Assembly (NCBI RefSeq): GCF_003285265.1
Contig: NZ_CP030239.1
Location: 2,686,001 to 2,750,000, forward strand
Source of the DNA: Paracoccus mutanolyticus
Lineage (GTDB): Bacteria; Pseudomonadota; Alphaproteobacteria; Rhodobacterales; Rhodobacteraceae
Direction: 5' to 3'
Length of the DNA: 64,000 nt
Part shown: piece after piece, positions 9,125-19,389 of the stretch
How positions within the stretch are numbered: the stretch's first letter is position 1
How the letters are laid out: every line of letters begins with the position of its first letter
Program-made: the position numbers and the translations under genes
Notes under the pieces: generated by a model
What the model was told of the DNA's origin: nothing
What the model saw: the letters and a program-made list of their open reading frames with translations, nothing else
Database searches by the model: none

Positions 9125-11303
9125 TCCAGAACGATCGCCAATGGCGCCGCCTGCCCGAGCCGCAACGCGACGGCGCCGTGCCCGACGTGGACCTGGCCAC
9201 GACCCTGCGCACCCTGACCAGCGGGCTGCGCCGCCAGTGGAAGCTGATCGCGGCCGTCACGCTGGGCATGGCGCTGCTGGCGCTGGCCTATGTGCTGACC
9301 GCGACGCCGCAATATACTGCGCGGGCCGCGCTGGTCGTGGACCCGCGCATCTCGAACTCGGTCAACGGGCCCGAGGCGCCGACGCTGCTGCTGTCGGACG
9401 CGCTGGTCGTGGACAGCGAGATCAAGGTGCTGGGTTCGCGCGATGTGACCTGGCGCGTGGCCAAGGCGCTGGGCCTGTTCGATCAACCGCCCGAGGACGG
9501 CGGCCCCAGCCTGCCGCGCCAGGTGCTGAATGCCCTGCAGGGCCTGCTGGGCACCACCCCCGACGCCACCGCCCTGGATGAGACCGCCAGCCGCGTCAGC
9601 CGCGAAGAGGCGATCCGCCGCGAGATGATGGAGGGCTTCGAGATCACCCGCGACGGCGGCACCTATGTCATCGACGTGGCCTATACCTCCGAGGACCCGA
9701 TCTTTGCCACCAATGCGGTGAACGCGCTGATCGAGCAGTATTTCAAGGCGGCCTCGGACGCCTCTCTGTCGGACACGCGGCGCATTCACGACTGGCTGGA
9801 CCAGCGCGTGCAGGTGCTGGGACAGGAGGTCAAGACCGCCGATGCCGCCGTCGCCGACTATCGCCAGCAGCACGACCTGTTTCCGATGGCCAGCGGTGCC
9901 TTGCCGTCCGAGGTCGAACTGTCGAACACCAACGACCGCCTGATCGCCCTGCGCCAGGACCTGATCGAGGCGCAGACCCGGCAGGACAAGATCAAGGGCA
10001 TCGTCGCGTCGGATTCGGTGGGGGCGCTGCTGGACGGCACGCTGGGCGGCGATGTCGCCAGCCCCGCGCTGCGCGATTTCCAGACCCGCTATGCGGGCCT
10101 CGTGTCCGAGGAACATGACCTTGTGACCCGCTGGGGCGCGGGCAGCGACATGGTGGCGCGCAACCGCACGGACCAGGCGCGGCTGCGCGACGTGATGATG
10201 CAGGAGGCGGCGCAGATGGTGGACCGGCTGGGCACCCAGCAGGAAACCATCCGCCGCCAGATCGCCGCGACCGAGCTGCAGATCGAGGAACTGCGCGCCC
10301 GGGCCAACAGCGACGCGCAGAAATCCATCCAACTGGACGAACTGGAGCGCGAGGCCCAGGCCAAGCGCGGGCTTTACCAGTCGATGTTGGCCGAGCTGAT
10401 CACCTCGGCGCAGCGCGAGACGTTCCAGCGCTCGCCCGCCCGGGTGATCGCCCAGGCCGTGCCCCCGGACGAGGTGGCCTCGCCCAAGGCCACCCGCACG
10501 ATGATCCTGGCGCTCTTCGGCGGGCTGGTCCTGGGTTCGGCCATCGCCTTCCTGCGCGAGATCATGGACGACCGCCTGCTGCGCGGCTCGGACCTGCGCG
10601 AAGGGCTGGGGCTGCGCTATCTGGGCCTGCTGCCCGGCGTCCGGGCGGCGCAGGCCGTCAAGCCCAGCACCTTGCTGGTGCCCCAGCCCAGCGACGCGGT
10701 GCGGCGCGTGCTGCGGGGGCTGGTCGCCGAATTGCAGCAGCGCCGGCCCGAAAGCGGCGCGCTGGTCACGGGCATTGTCGCCTCGCGCCGGGGCGAGGGG
10801 CGGGCCCAGACCGCCGGCTGGCTTGCGGCCGAGCTTGCCGGCCATGACGCGCGCGTGGTGCTGATCTCGGTCGCGCCGGAACATGCGCGGCTGCTGGCGG
10901 GCGCCGGGGCTGGTGGTGCTTTACCGAGAGGTGGTAGCTGGCCATGCCGCCTCCGCCGGAACGAGCATGAGGACAAACGCCCGGCCGCCCGGCCTGCTCC
11001 CCGGATCCTGAGACCGGCCGGGACCTGCGGGATGGCGCAGCACCGGCTGCGGCCGATCTGATCGCGGCGCTGCGCGACAAGGTGGACCACATCATCCTGG
11101 TCCTGCCCGCGCTGGCCGAAGCCTCCGAGGTGGAAATCGCCGCCGGGCTGGTCGACGGGGCCATCCTGACGCTGCGCTGGGGCGAGGATCGCGGCCCGCA
11201 ACTGGCCGAGACGCTGGCCTCGAGCCGCGTGCTGCGTCCGCTGCTGCTGGGCGGGCTGTTCACGGCGGGCTCGGCCCGGGGGTTTGCGCGCTACAACGGC
11301 TAG
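9121..11303 (+). CDS. Wzc/GumC-like polysaccharide co-polymerase with decayed P-loop domain (frameshifts near 3' end)
   Basis: The N-terminus has a Wzz domain (residues 20-180) with a first membrane helix at about 40-60 (LIAAVTLGMALLALAYVLTA). Long coiled-coil helices in the periplasm span about 200-440, and a second helix lies near residue 463. After it comes a tyrosine-kinase-like cytoplasmic domain. Its Walker A site is replaced by IVASRRGEGRAQTAGWLA (near residue 558): the invariant lysine and serine are missing. No tyrosine-rich tail is present. Two breaks at about 10910 and 11015 put the final 75 residues (DHIILVLPALAEASEVEI...) in another frame. The protein should control chain length and export, but probably without kinase activity. 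It is the last gene of the coupled deacetylase-sulfotransferase-polymerase series. Confidence 0.85.
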
Positions 11304-11484
11304 GACGCGCCGCGCCGGTCAAAGAAACGCCGCCGCGATGGCGCTGCGGGACGGTATTGCCGGCACCGCGGCGGCTGCTAAATATCCCGCAGGGCAGGAA
11401 CGAATCCGGCCGGGCAGGGTTATTGGGCGCACGATGTCGTCCGGTGCCGGCCCGGACCCGGACGACCGATTTTTGGGGGACAGG

Positions 11485-14445
11485 GTGATCACAGCAGACA
11501 GGCCGGCGGCTTGGCCCATCCGAGGCGGCCAGGCGGGCCAGATGATCCGGGACATCGACTGGGCGACGACCCCCCTGGGCGCGATGACGGACTGGCCGCA
11601 GACCCTGCGGATCAAGGTCAATTCCATCGTGAACTCGCCCATCCCGCAGGTGCTGATGTGGGGCCCCGAAGCGATCCTGCTGTACAACGACGGCTATATC
11701 GAGATCGCGGGCAGCTATCATCCGCGTGCCTTGGGCGGTCGCTGCGCCGATATCTGGCCCGAGATCTGGGACTGGAACAGCCGCATCCTGAAGCAGGGCT
11801 TCCAGGGCGAGGTGCAGGCCTTTCGCGAACAATCCCTGACGCTGAACCGCCGCGGGCACCCCGAGGAAGTCGTCTTCGACCTGTTCTATACGCCAATCTA
11901 CGGCGACGATGGCCAGCAGGTCGAAGGGGTGCTGTGCACCGTACTCGACATCACCGGCGCGGTCCGGGCGCGCACCGCGCTTGCCGAAAGCCGGGCCGAG
12001 TTGAGGACGCTAACCGACTCGCTGCCCATCCTGGTCGGCTTTCTGGACAGGAACCTGGTCTATCAGATGGCGAACAGCCGCTATCTGGACCTGTTCGGCA
12101 AGCACCCCGACAAGGTCGTGGGCCGGCATGTGTCCGAGATTGCCAGCGTCGAATACCTGGCCCGCCGAGAGCCCGACCTGCGCCGGGCACTGGCCGGCGA
12201 GACGGTGATATCGGATGCGCCGATGACGCTGCCCGACGGCAGCCGGCGCACCTTCGAGGTGCGCTATATCCCGCGCCGCGATGCCGAAGGCGCGGTCCTG
12301 GGCCTTTACGTGATGATGCTGGACATCGAGGACCGCACCCGCACCGAAAACGACCTGCGCGACAGCAACGCCCGCTTTGCCGCCGCGGTCGAGGCGATCC
12401 ATGGCGTGCTGTGGACCACCGGCCCGGACGGGCGGATGCAGGGCGAACAGCAGGGCTGGGCCTCTCTGACCGGGCAGGGCGCCGAGGAATATCAGGGTCA
12501 CGGCTGGGCCGAGGCGGTCCATCCCGAGGACCGCGCAGCCACGCTGGAAAGCTGGGCGCAGGCCGTTGCCGCGCAAACGACCTATACCTGGGAACATCGG
12601 GTGCGGCGTCACGACGGCACCTGGCGCAACTTCGCGATCCGCGCCGTTCCGATCCGCGATGCCGATGGCCGGCTGCGCGAATGGGTGGGGGTGCACACCG
12701 ACATCACCGAACAGCGCGTGCAGAGGGCCAGTTGGTCGAGCGCGCCCGCGACCTTGAGCGGCCGGTTCGCCACCGCGAGCGGGCCGAGGAGCAGCTTCGC
12801 CAGCTGAAGAAGGCCTCGAGGCCCGCGTGAGCACGAGGTCGCCGAGCGCCGCAAGGCCGAAAGCGCCCTGCGCCAGGCCCAGAAGATGGAGGCGATCGGC
12901 CAGTTGACCGGCGGAATCGCGCATGACTTCAACAACCTGCTTCAGGTGGTGGCGGGGAACCTGCAACTTCTGGCGCGCGACGTGGTGGGCAATCCGCGAT
13001 CCGAGCAGCGCGTCGCCAATGCGCTGGCGGGCGTCGCGCGCGGCTCGAAGCTCGCCAGCCAGCTTCTGGCCTTTGGCCGCCGCCAACCGCTTGAGCCCAG
13101 GGTGATCCATCTGGGCCGGCTAGTGGGCGGCATGGACGATCTGCTGCGCCGTTCACTGGGCGAGGGGGTCGAGGTCGAGGTCGTCACCTCGGGCGGGCTG
13201 TGGAACACCAGCGTCGATCCGGGGCAGGTGGAGAACGTGCTGCTGAACCTTGCGATCAACGCGCGCGACGCGATGGAGGGCCATGGCCGGCTGACCATCG
13301 AGGTCGCCAACGCCCATCTGGATCAGGCCTATGCCGATTGCCATGCCGAGGTCTCGGCCGGGCAGTATGTCATGCTGGCCGTGACCGACACCGGCAGCGG
13401 CATGGCGCCCGAGGTGCTGGAAAAGGCCTTCGACCCGTTCTTCTCGACCAAGCCCGAGGGCAAGGGCACGGGGCTGGGCCTGTCGATGGTCTATGGGTTC
13501 GTCAAGCAGTCGGGTGGCCATGTCGCCATCTACAGCGAACCCGGGCAGGGGACGACGGTGCGGGTCTATCTGCCGCGCTCGATGGCAAGCGAGGACCGCG
13601 AAATCGCCGTCACCTCGGGCCCGGTGAGGGCGGCACCGAAACCGTGCTGGTGGTCGAGGATGACGACGACGTGCGTCACACCGTCGTCGATCTGCTGACC
13701 GACCTGGGATATCGCTCCTGACCGCCCGTGACCCGCAGGCGGGGCTGAACGTCATCGAAAGCGGCATGGCCATCGACGTGCTGTTCACCGACGTGGTGAT
13801 GCCCGGTCCCGTCACCAGCCGGGAAATGGCGCGCCGGGCGCAGGAACGGCTGCCGGGCGTCGCGGTGCTGTTCACCTCGGGCTATACCGAGAACTCGATC
13901 GTCCACGGAGGGCGGCTGGACCTGGGGGTCGAGCTTCTGTCGAAGCCCTACACGCGCGAGGCGCTGGCCCGGCGCTTGCGCCAGGTCCTGGCCAATGCCC
14001 GTCAGGCCCAGGCCGACCGGCGGGACGAGGCCCCTGCGCCCCTGTCCCTTGTCACGCCAGCCCCTGCGCCGTCGTCGTCCGAACGCCCCCTCGCATCCTG
14101 CTGGTCGAGGACGATGCGCTGATCTGCGCCGACACCGCCATGATGCTTGAGGAAATGGGCCATGCCGTCATGCAGGCGGGCAGCGCCGGCAAGGCCCTGG
14201 CCCTGGCCGAGGGGCAGCCGCTTGACCTGCTGCTGACCGACCTCGGCCTGCCCGACATGCAGGGCGACGCGCTGGCGGCCCTTGTCCTGGAGCGGCACCC
14301 CGGCATCGCCCTGGTCTATGCCACCGGGGAAATGAGCATCCCGCCCGGCAGCCCCGCGCGCGCCGTCCTGCTGGCGAAACCCTATACCGAAGGCGACCTG
14401 CGCCGCGCCGTGGCCCAGGCGCTTCGGCGCCGGGACGAGTCCTGA
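11485..14445 (+). CDS. PAS-containing hybrid histidine kinase with two receiver domains (frameshifts)
   Basis: This is a large sensor kinase of about 985 residues without membrane helices. Three PAS modules come first: the opening one with [19 protein letters not shown], the second near [16 protein letters not shown], the third near [15 protein letters not shown]. The kinase core follows: H-box [13 protein letters not shown]-box [32 protein letters not shown] and [13 protein letters not shown] first receiver ([26 protein letters not shown]) and a second ([22 protein letters not shown]) close it. Breaks near 12735, 12825, 13625, 13715 and 14095 divide the gene, all at joints where homology resumes at once. 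I choose the GTG at 11485 because TTGGGGGACAGG precedes it; an ATG at 11434 is the alternative. It is a stand-alone phosphorelay sensor that may govern the exopolysaccharide genes (inferred). Confidence 0.82.
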
Positions 14446-14448
14446 GCC

Positions 14449-16203
14449 CTAGTCGCGGGCCTGAAGGATCGTCGCGCCGCTGACCGCACGGTGCCAGCGC
14501 ATCCAGCGATAGCGGCCGAACTGTTCATGCAGCGCACGGGCAGCGCCAGCACCCGCGCCGTCGCCCGCGGCCTCGCACAGGGCGATCAGCCGGCGGTGAA
14601 AATCGGCGCGGAATGGGGCAAGTGCGACCGCATCGCGCAGCAGGGCGATGGCCTGGGCCGTGTCGCCCGCGATCTCGGCCCCCTGGGCCGCGGCGGCGCA
14701 GGTTCTGGCGCAGCCGCGCAGATACAGCGGATGCTCCCGCGCCAGGGCCACGGCGGCCGCGCCCTCGCCCCGGCGCACCAGGTCGGCCAGCCTGGAAAAG
14801 AACTGCTGATAGGCCGGCACATCGGTCACGATGGCCACCAGCCCCTCCAGCCGGTCGATCGAGGCGGGCGACATCGCCACCCCGGCATGGCCGTCGCGGT
14901 CGATGTCGGGCACCGCGTCGTCGTCGCCGTCGTAATCGTGGTCGACGAAGAAATGCAGGTGATGCGCCCCCGAGGCGGCGGCGTGCATGTTGAAATCGCC
15001 AAGGCGATGGCGCGCGGTCTGAAGATGGCTCAGTTCGATGAAATGGCTGCCCGGCCGGGCATACAGCATGTTCGCAAAGCCCGCCCCGTGGGCCGAGACC
15101 AGCACCTCGGCCCGGTTGGCGATGCCGGCCTGTTCCCGGGGGCTCAGGTCCTCGAAATAGACGGTCTCGAAGCCGTGGCGCGACAGCATCGCCACCAGCT
15201 CGGCCTCGCCGGCCAGGCCGCGGTTCTTCGAGGCGCCCGGCTTGCGGCCGACATAGAACCGCGTCGCCGTGCTGCGGGTCGCGGCCAGGGTCAGGGCCGC
15301 CTCGCGGTGGCGGACGACATATTCGTCCAGGCTGTTGTTATACAGCGTCTTGTAATTCGCCAGCGTCGGCTCGCGCAGGTGCCCGGGCTGGTCTGGACTG
15401 CCCAGGCCGGCCTGGGGTTCGACATCGGGCATCATGGCCGGGGTCGACAGGTGATACAGATGGTTGGTGTTGAAGGGCAGGATGGCGCGGTCGAACTGCG
15501 TCCGGCGGGTTTCATATTCCACCCGGTCGGCAAGCTCGGGATAGAAATCCTCGACCAGCCTGCGAATGAAGGGCTTGAGAGGCCGGTTGCTGCCCGACAG
15601 CAGCAGGATCGGCCCCCGCAGACCATAGTCGCGATACATCTGCAGATAGATCAGCGTCTCGGTCGTGAAATGGTAGAAGTTGAAGAAGTTCCGCGCCTCG
15701 ACCAGAAAGGGCAGGTCCTTGGCCGCCTCCCATCGGGCGGGGGACAGGACGGGCACCGATTTCTTGCGCGCCTTGCCGGCCAGCAGCCAGGCCTCGTGGG
15801 CGGGTTCGGTCACCTTGCGGTCCGCGATGCGCTTGATCGTGCGGGTCCGCATCCGCAGGGCCGAGGCGCCCGACAGCAGCACCCGGCCGCCAACGGTGGG
15901 GGTGCGACGCGAAAACTCGAACTGTTCGACAACGGCTGGGAAGGACTTGAAGCGCAGATAGCATTTCGCCCCGCGCGTGGCGCGATAGGTCGCGATGAAC
16001 TGGTAAAGTTGAAGCCGCTGGTCGGGATGGTCGGATGCCACGACCGCCGACAGGCTGGCCGCCGGCACCAGGTCGGGGGCGAGGTCATGGGGGGCGCCCT
16101 CGGGTCCGGGCGCCAGGCGGAAGCCGCCGTCCAGCCCCGGGATCAGCACCGGCAGCAGGGGCCGGTCCTCGTCCGTCGTCGCGGTGGCGTGCTGGGGTGC
16201 CAT
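14449..16203 (-). CDS. glycosyltransferase family 61 protein
   Basis: This protein of 584 residues carries the GT61 (DUF563) core. The signature VLVSAHGAGFANMLYARPGS and the upstream FYVGRKPGASKNRGLAGEAELV are both visible, as is an EARNFFNFYHFTTETLIYL stretch where the family binds its donor. About 120 residues at the C-terminus look helical and repeat-like (TPR-like, inferred). The start ATG at 16203 is preceded by GGAGGG. The gene converges on the hybrid kinase with three bases between them, so it is a separate unit from the exopolysaccharide operon, although probably part of the same glycan programme. Bacterial GT61 proteins are often found with capsule or EPS genes; the sugar added is unknown. 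Confidence 0.8.
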   Translation of the reverse strand: MAPQHATATTDEDRPLLPVLIPGLDGGFRLAPGPEGAPHDLAPDLVPAASLSAVVASDHPDQRLQLYQFIATYRATRGAKCYLRFKSFPAVVEQFEFSRRTPTVGGRVLLSGASALRMRTRTIKRIADRKVTEPAHEAWLLAGKARKKSVPVLSPARWEAAKDLPFLVEARNFFNFYHFTTETLIYLQMYRDYGLRGPILLLSGSNRPLKPFIRRLVEDFYPELADRVEYETRRTQFDRAILPFNTNHLYHLSTPAMMPDVEPQAGLGSPDQPGHLREPTLANYKTLYNNSLDEYVVRHREAALTLAATRSTATRFYVGRKPGASKNRGLAGEAELVAMLSRHGFETVYFEDLSPREQAGIANRAEVLVSAHGAGFANMLYARPGSHFIELSHLQTARHRLGDFNMHAAASGAHHLHFFVDHDYDGDDDAVPDIDRDGHAGVAMSPASIDRLEGLVAIVTDVPAYQQFFSRLADLVRRGEGAAAVALAREHPLYLRGCARTCAAAAQGAEIAGDTAQAIALLRDAVALAPFRADFHRRLIALCEAAGDGAGAGAARALHEQFGRYRWMRWHRAVSGATILQARD

Positions 16204-16505
16204 CAAGGCCCTCCGTCCTGTCGCTTGCCCTGCCAGGGTGCCCCGGGGTGCCCCGGCGGCCTTGGCACGACCGTTAACTAACATGACGGCGTCCGACGCG
16301 CCAGATTGCCGCCGGAACATTCGCAGGCCGTCGCGGCCAAGCCCTTGCAGGGCCTAGCCTTTGGCCGAAAAATGAATTGGATGCAGGGCCGGGAAAAGGG
16401 GCCGGTGCGGACGCCCGGCCCCCCCGATGCCGGCTCAGGCGTCCTGCGCAACGCTGCCGGCCAATACCGGGGTGACGGTCTATTTCGAGGATGTGCCGCA
16501 ACTGG
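16204..16505. other. 302-base region without a recognisable gene
   Basis: This lies between the start of the GT61 gene and the last recognisable codon of matB. It contains a short direct repeat of GTGCCCCGG (about 16237-16258) and a C run at 16423-16429. Where the rest of the matB C-terminus should be, no frame matches. The promoter of the GT61 gene must lie at its left end, but no clear -35/-10 pair was seen. Confidence 0.4.
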
Positions 16506-17959
16506 GGTGTTGCGGGGCAGGAGACGGTCACGACCTACCCGGCCTGGGCAGCTTGAAGCGGGCAAGCCGCGTCTCGAGCGGGTGCAGCACGTCCGCCTCG
16601 GTCAGGGGCAGGGTGCCGCTCGGGACGACAACCGCCGTCACGCCTTCGCCGAAATCGCGATGCGGCAGTCCGATCACCGCGCTTTCGGTCACGCCGGGCA
16701 GGGCGTCGATCTCGGTCTCGATTTCCTTGGGATAGACGTTGTAGCCGCCGGTGATGATCAGGTCCTTGCCGCGCCCGACGATGTGCAGATAGCCGCGTTC
16801 GTCGAACTTGCCCAGATCGCCGGTGATGAAGAAGCCGTTCTCGCGCAGTTCGGCGGCGGTCTTTTCCGGGTCGCCAATAGCCCTTGAAGACGTTCGGGCC
16901 GCGCACCTCGATCATGCCGATTTCGCCCTGTGGCAGTTCGGCGCCGGTTTCGGGATCGGTCACGATGATCTGAACCCCCGGCAGGGGCATGCCCACGGTC
17001 CCTGCGACCCGGTCCCCGTCATAGGGGTTCGAGGCGTTCATGTTGGTTTCCGTCATCCCATAGCGTTCCAGGATCGCGTGGCCGGTGCGGGCCTGCCATT
17101 CGCGATGGGTTTCCGCCAGCAGGGGGGCCGATCCCGACACGAACAGCCGCATGTGCCGGGTGTTTTCCGCCGTCAGCATGTCGTCTTGCAGCAGCCGGAC
17201 GTAAAAGGTCGGAACGCCCATCAGCACGGTCGCCCGGCCCATCAGTTCAAAGATGCGGTCCACGTCGAATTTCGGCAGAAAGATCATCGACGCGCCGGAA
17301 AACAGCGTCACGTTGGTCGCGACGAACAGACCGTGCGTGTGAAAGATCGGCAGTGCGTGGATCAGCACGTCATCGGCCGAATAGCGCCAGGCCTGTTGCA
17401 GGGCGCGGGTGTTCGACACCAGGTTGCCATGCGTCAGCATCGCGCCCTTGCTGCGCCCCGTGGTGCCCGAGGTGTAAAGCAGCGTGGCCAGGTCGTCGGC
17501 CTGGCGCGGAACGGTGGCGAAATCGGGACTTGCGGCATCCGCCGCGTCGGCCAGCGTGCCCTTGCCGTCCGCACCCAGCGTGACCAGCGCCGCGCCCGCC
17601 TTTTCGGCGACTGGCGCCAGCACCTCGGCGCGGGACGGGTCGCAGACAAAGACGCGGGGGCGGGCGTCGCCCACGAAATAGTCAATCTCGGTCGGGGTGT
17701 AGCCGGTGTTCAAGGGCAGGAACACTGCCCCCGCCCGCGCGGTGGCGAGATACAGGATGATCGCCTCGACCGACTTCTCGACCTGCACGGCCACCCGGTC
17801 GCCGGGTTCGACGCCAAGGCCGGCCAGCGCATTGGCCCAGCGGCCGGTCCGGGCCACCAGATCGGCGTAGGCGATGCGTTCGCCCGAAAGCGTCTCGATC
17901 GCGGTGGCCTGCGGGTCGGCGATGCCGCGCTCCAGGATGTCGAAAAGGTTCTCGCTCAT
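16506..17959 (-). CDS. matB: malonyl-CoA synthetase (MatB), C-terminal end not recognisable (frameshifts)
   Basis: This ANL-superfamily enzyme activates malonate with ATP and CoA to malonyl-CoA. The ATP-binding loop LLYTSGTTGRSKGAMLTHGN, the A5 motif ERYGMTETNMN and YDGDRVAGTVGMPLPGV match MatB-type synthetases. The frame breaks near 16877 (after VFKGYWRPGK) and continues as FFITGDLGKFDERGYLHIVG and GRGKDLIITGGYNVYPKEIE. Two further small shifts lead to LPRNT at 16506-16520. Beyond that the family should read on with a GKxQK motif holding the adenylation lysine, but none is seen. Either the 3' end was lost through a rearrangement or the sequence is badly damaged. The gene lies 16 bases after matA and is the last of matC-matA-matB. 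Confidence 0.85.
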
Positions 17960-17975
17960 GGATGGTGTCCTTTGC

Positions 17976-19355
17976 TCAGGCGTTCGGTTGGGAAAGGGCG
18001 CGCTTCACGCTGTCCGACGCGGCCACGGCGCCCCGTTCGGCAAAGCCCTCGTGATTGGCCTCGATCCGGCCCAGATCATACAGATAGTTGACCATCAGCC
18101 CGTGCGACTGCTTCAGCCCGTTGGCCGAAACGTCGCCGAGGAAGTTCAGGCGTTCCAGCCGGGCGCCATTGCCCAGGTGAAAGCGGGCGACCGGGTCGAT
18201 CACCCGGCCCTTGGCGTCGCGCGCGGCCAGGAAATAGGTCGCGGCGGCCGCCAGCAGCGGTTCGCGCACCGCCTCGGCGCGGGCCGGGTCCAGGTGCCAG
18301 CCGGGATCGTCCAGCGTCGCAAAGGCGATGCGCTGGTCGGGGCTGAGCAGTTCCGAATTCTCGTCCTTGCGCTGGGCGGAAAGCCATGCGGCAAAGCCCG
18401 GGACCGGCGACAGGGTGACGAAGGTCTTGATCTCGGGCAGTTCGGCCTTGAGTTCCTCGACCACCTGCTTGATCAGGAAATTGCCGAAGCTGACGCCCGC
18501 CAGCCCGCGCTGCGTGTTCGAGATGGAATAGAACACCGCCGTATCCGCCGCCTCGGCGGCGATGGGCTTGCGGTCCAGATCCAGCAGGCCCGCCACATTG
18601 TCCGGGATCTCGCGGGTCAGCGCGACCTCGACAAAGATCAACGGCTCGTCGACCAGTTGGGGGTGAAAGAAGCCATAGCAGCGCCGGTCGGTCGGTTGCA
18701 GGCGGTTCCTCAGGTCGTCCCAGTTCCGGATAGCGTGCACCGCCTCATAGCGGATGATCTTTTCCAGGATGCTGGCCGGGGTGTTCCAGTCGATGTGGCG
18801 CAGCACCAGAAAGCCCCGGTTGAACCAGGACGCGAACAGATGGGCAAAGTCGCTGTCCACCCGGCGCAGCGCAGGATCGTCCCGCAGGTGGCGCAACAGT
18901 TCCTCGCGCATGCGGACCAGCGCGGTGGTGCCGCCGGGGGCCAGGTTCAGGCGGCGCAGCAGCTCCTGCCGGCGCGGCTCGCTGGCCGCGTGCAGCGCCT
19001 CGACCGCCTCGACACCCTCCGGGTCGCGTCCGACGGCGGCCAGGGCCCTGGCCACCGACGCGGGATCGGGGCCAAAGCGGTCGGCCAGGTTTTGCAGGAA
19101 CGCCAGCCGCTGGCCCGGGTCGGCCCGGTCGAACGCGGTCAGCATCTCGCGGGCGATGGCGACGCCCGAGGCCTCGCCCCGCCGCGACAGCAGCGCCTCG
19201 CCCAGTTCTGACAGGTCGGGCGCCTCGACCGCCGGGCTTTCGGCCCCGCTTCGTCCCCAAAGGCGGCGGGTGCGGTCGGTCAGGGATTCGAACAACTCGG
19301 CCAGAAAGGCGGGGCGGGGCGCGCGGCCTGGGTCGCGCTGGGTTTCGGGTTTCAT
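17976..19355 (-). CDS. matA: malonyl-CoA decarboxylase (MatA)
   Basis: This intact protein of 459 residues matches malonyl-CoA decarboxylase, which splits malonyl-CoA to acetyl-CoA and CO2. A helical N-terminal domain (to about residue 165) precedes the acetyltransferase-like catalytic domain, with VFYSISNTQRGLAGVSFGNF in the middle and KQSHGLMVNYLYDL near the end holding the conserved histidine. The longer open frame starts at 19409, but that extension reads through the end of matC; the ATG at 19355 (MKPETQRDP) is preceded by GGAGG. It lies between the transporter matC and the synthetase matB, so imported malonate is activated by MatB and turned into acetyl-CoA here. Confidence 0.92.
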   Translation of the reverse strand: MKPETQRDPGRAPRPAFLAELFESLTDRTRRLWGRSGAESPAVEAPDLSELGEALLSRRGEASGVAIAREMLTAFDRADPGQRLAFLQNLADRFGPDPASVARALAAVGRDPEGVEAVEALHAASEPRRQELLRRLNLAPGGTTALVRMREELLRHLRDDPALRRVDSDFAHLFASWFNRGFLVLRHIDWNTPASILEKIIRYEAVHAIRNWDDLRNRLQPTDRRCYGFFHPQLVDEPLIFVEVALTREIPDNVAGLLDLDRKPIAAEAADTAVFYSISNTQRGLAGVSFGNFLIKQVVEELKAELPEIKTFVTLSPVPGFAAWLSAQRKDENSELLSPDQRIAFATLDDPGWHLDPARAEAVREPLLAAAATYFLAARDAKGRVIDPVARFHLGNGARLERLNFLGDVSANGLKQSHGLMVNYLYDLGRIEANHEGFAERGAVAASDSVKRALSQPNA

Positions 19356-19389
19356 GTCACGAGCCTCCGTTCGGATTGGACTGCCGGGA

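Noticed and set aside
9058..10884. Minus-strand frame of 608 codons opposite the Wzc-like gene
   Set aside because: The plus strand has a continuous Wzz-type protein; the opposite frame has only His/Gln-rich low-complexity sequence.
14491..16281. Plus-strand frame of 596 codons opposite the GT61 gene
   Set aside because: The minus strand carries the GT61 signature and a ribosome site; the plus frame is a shadow.
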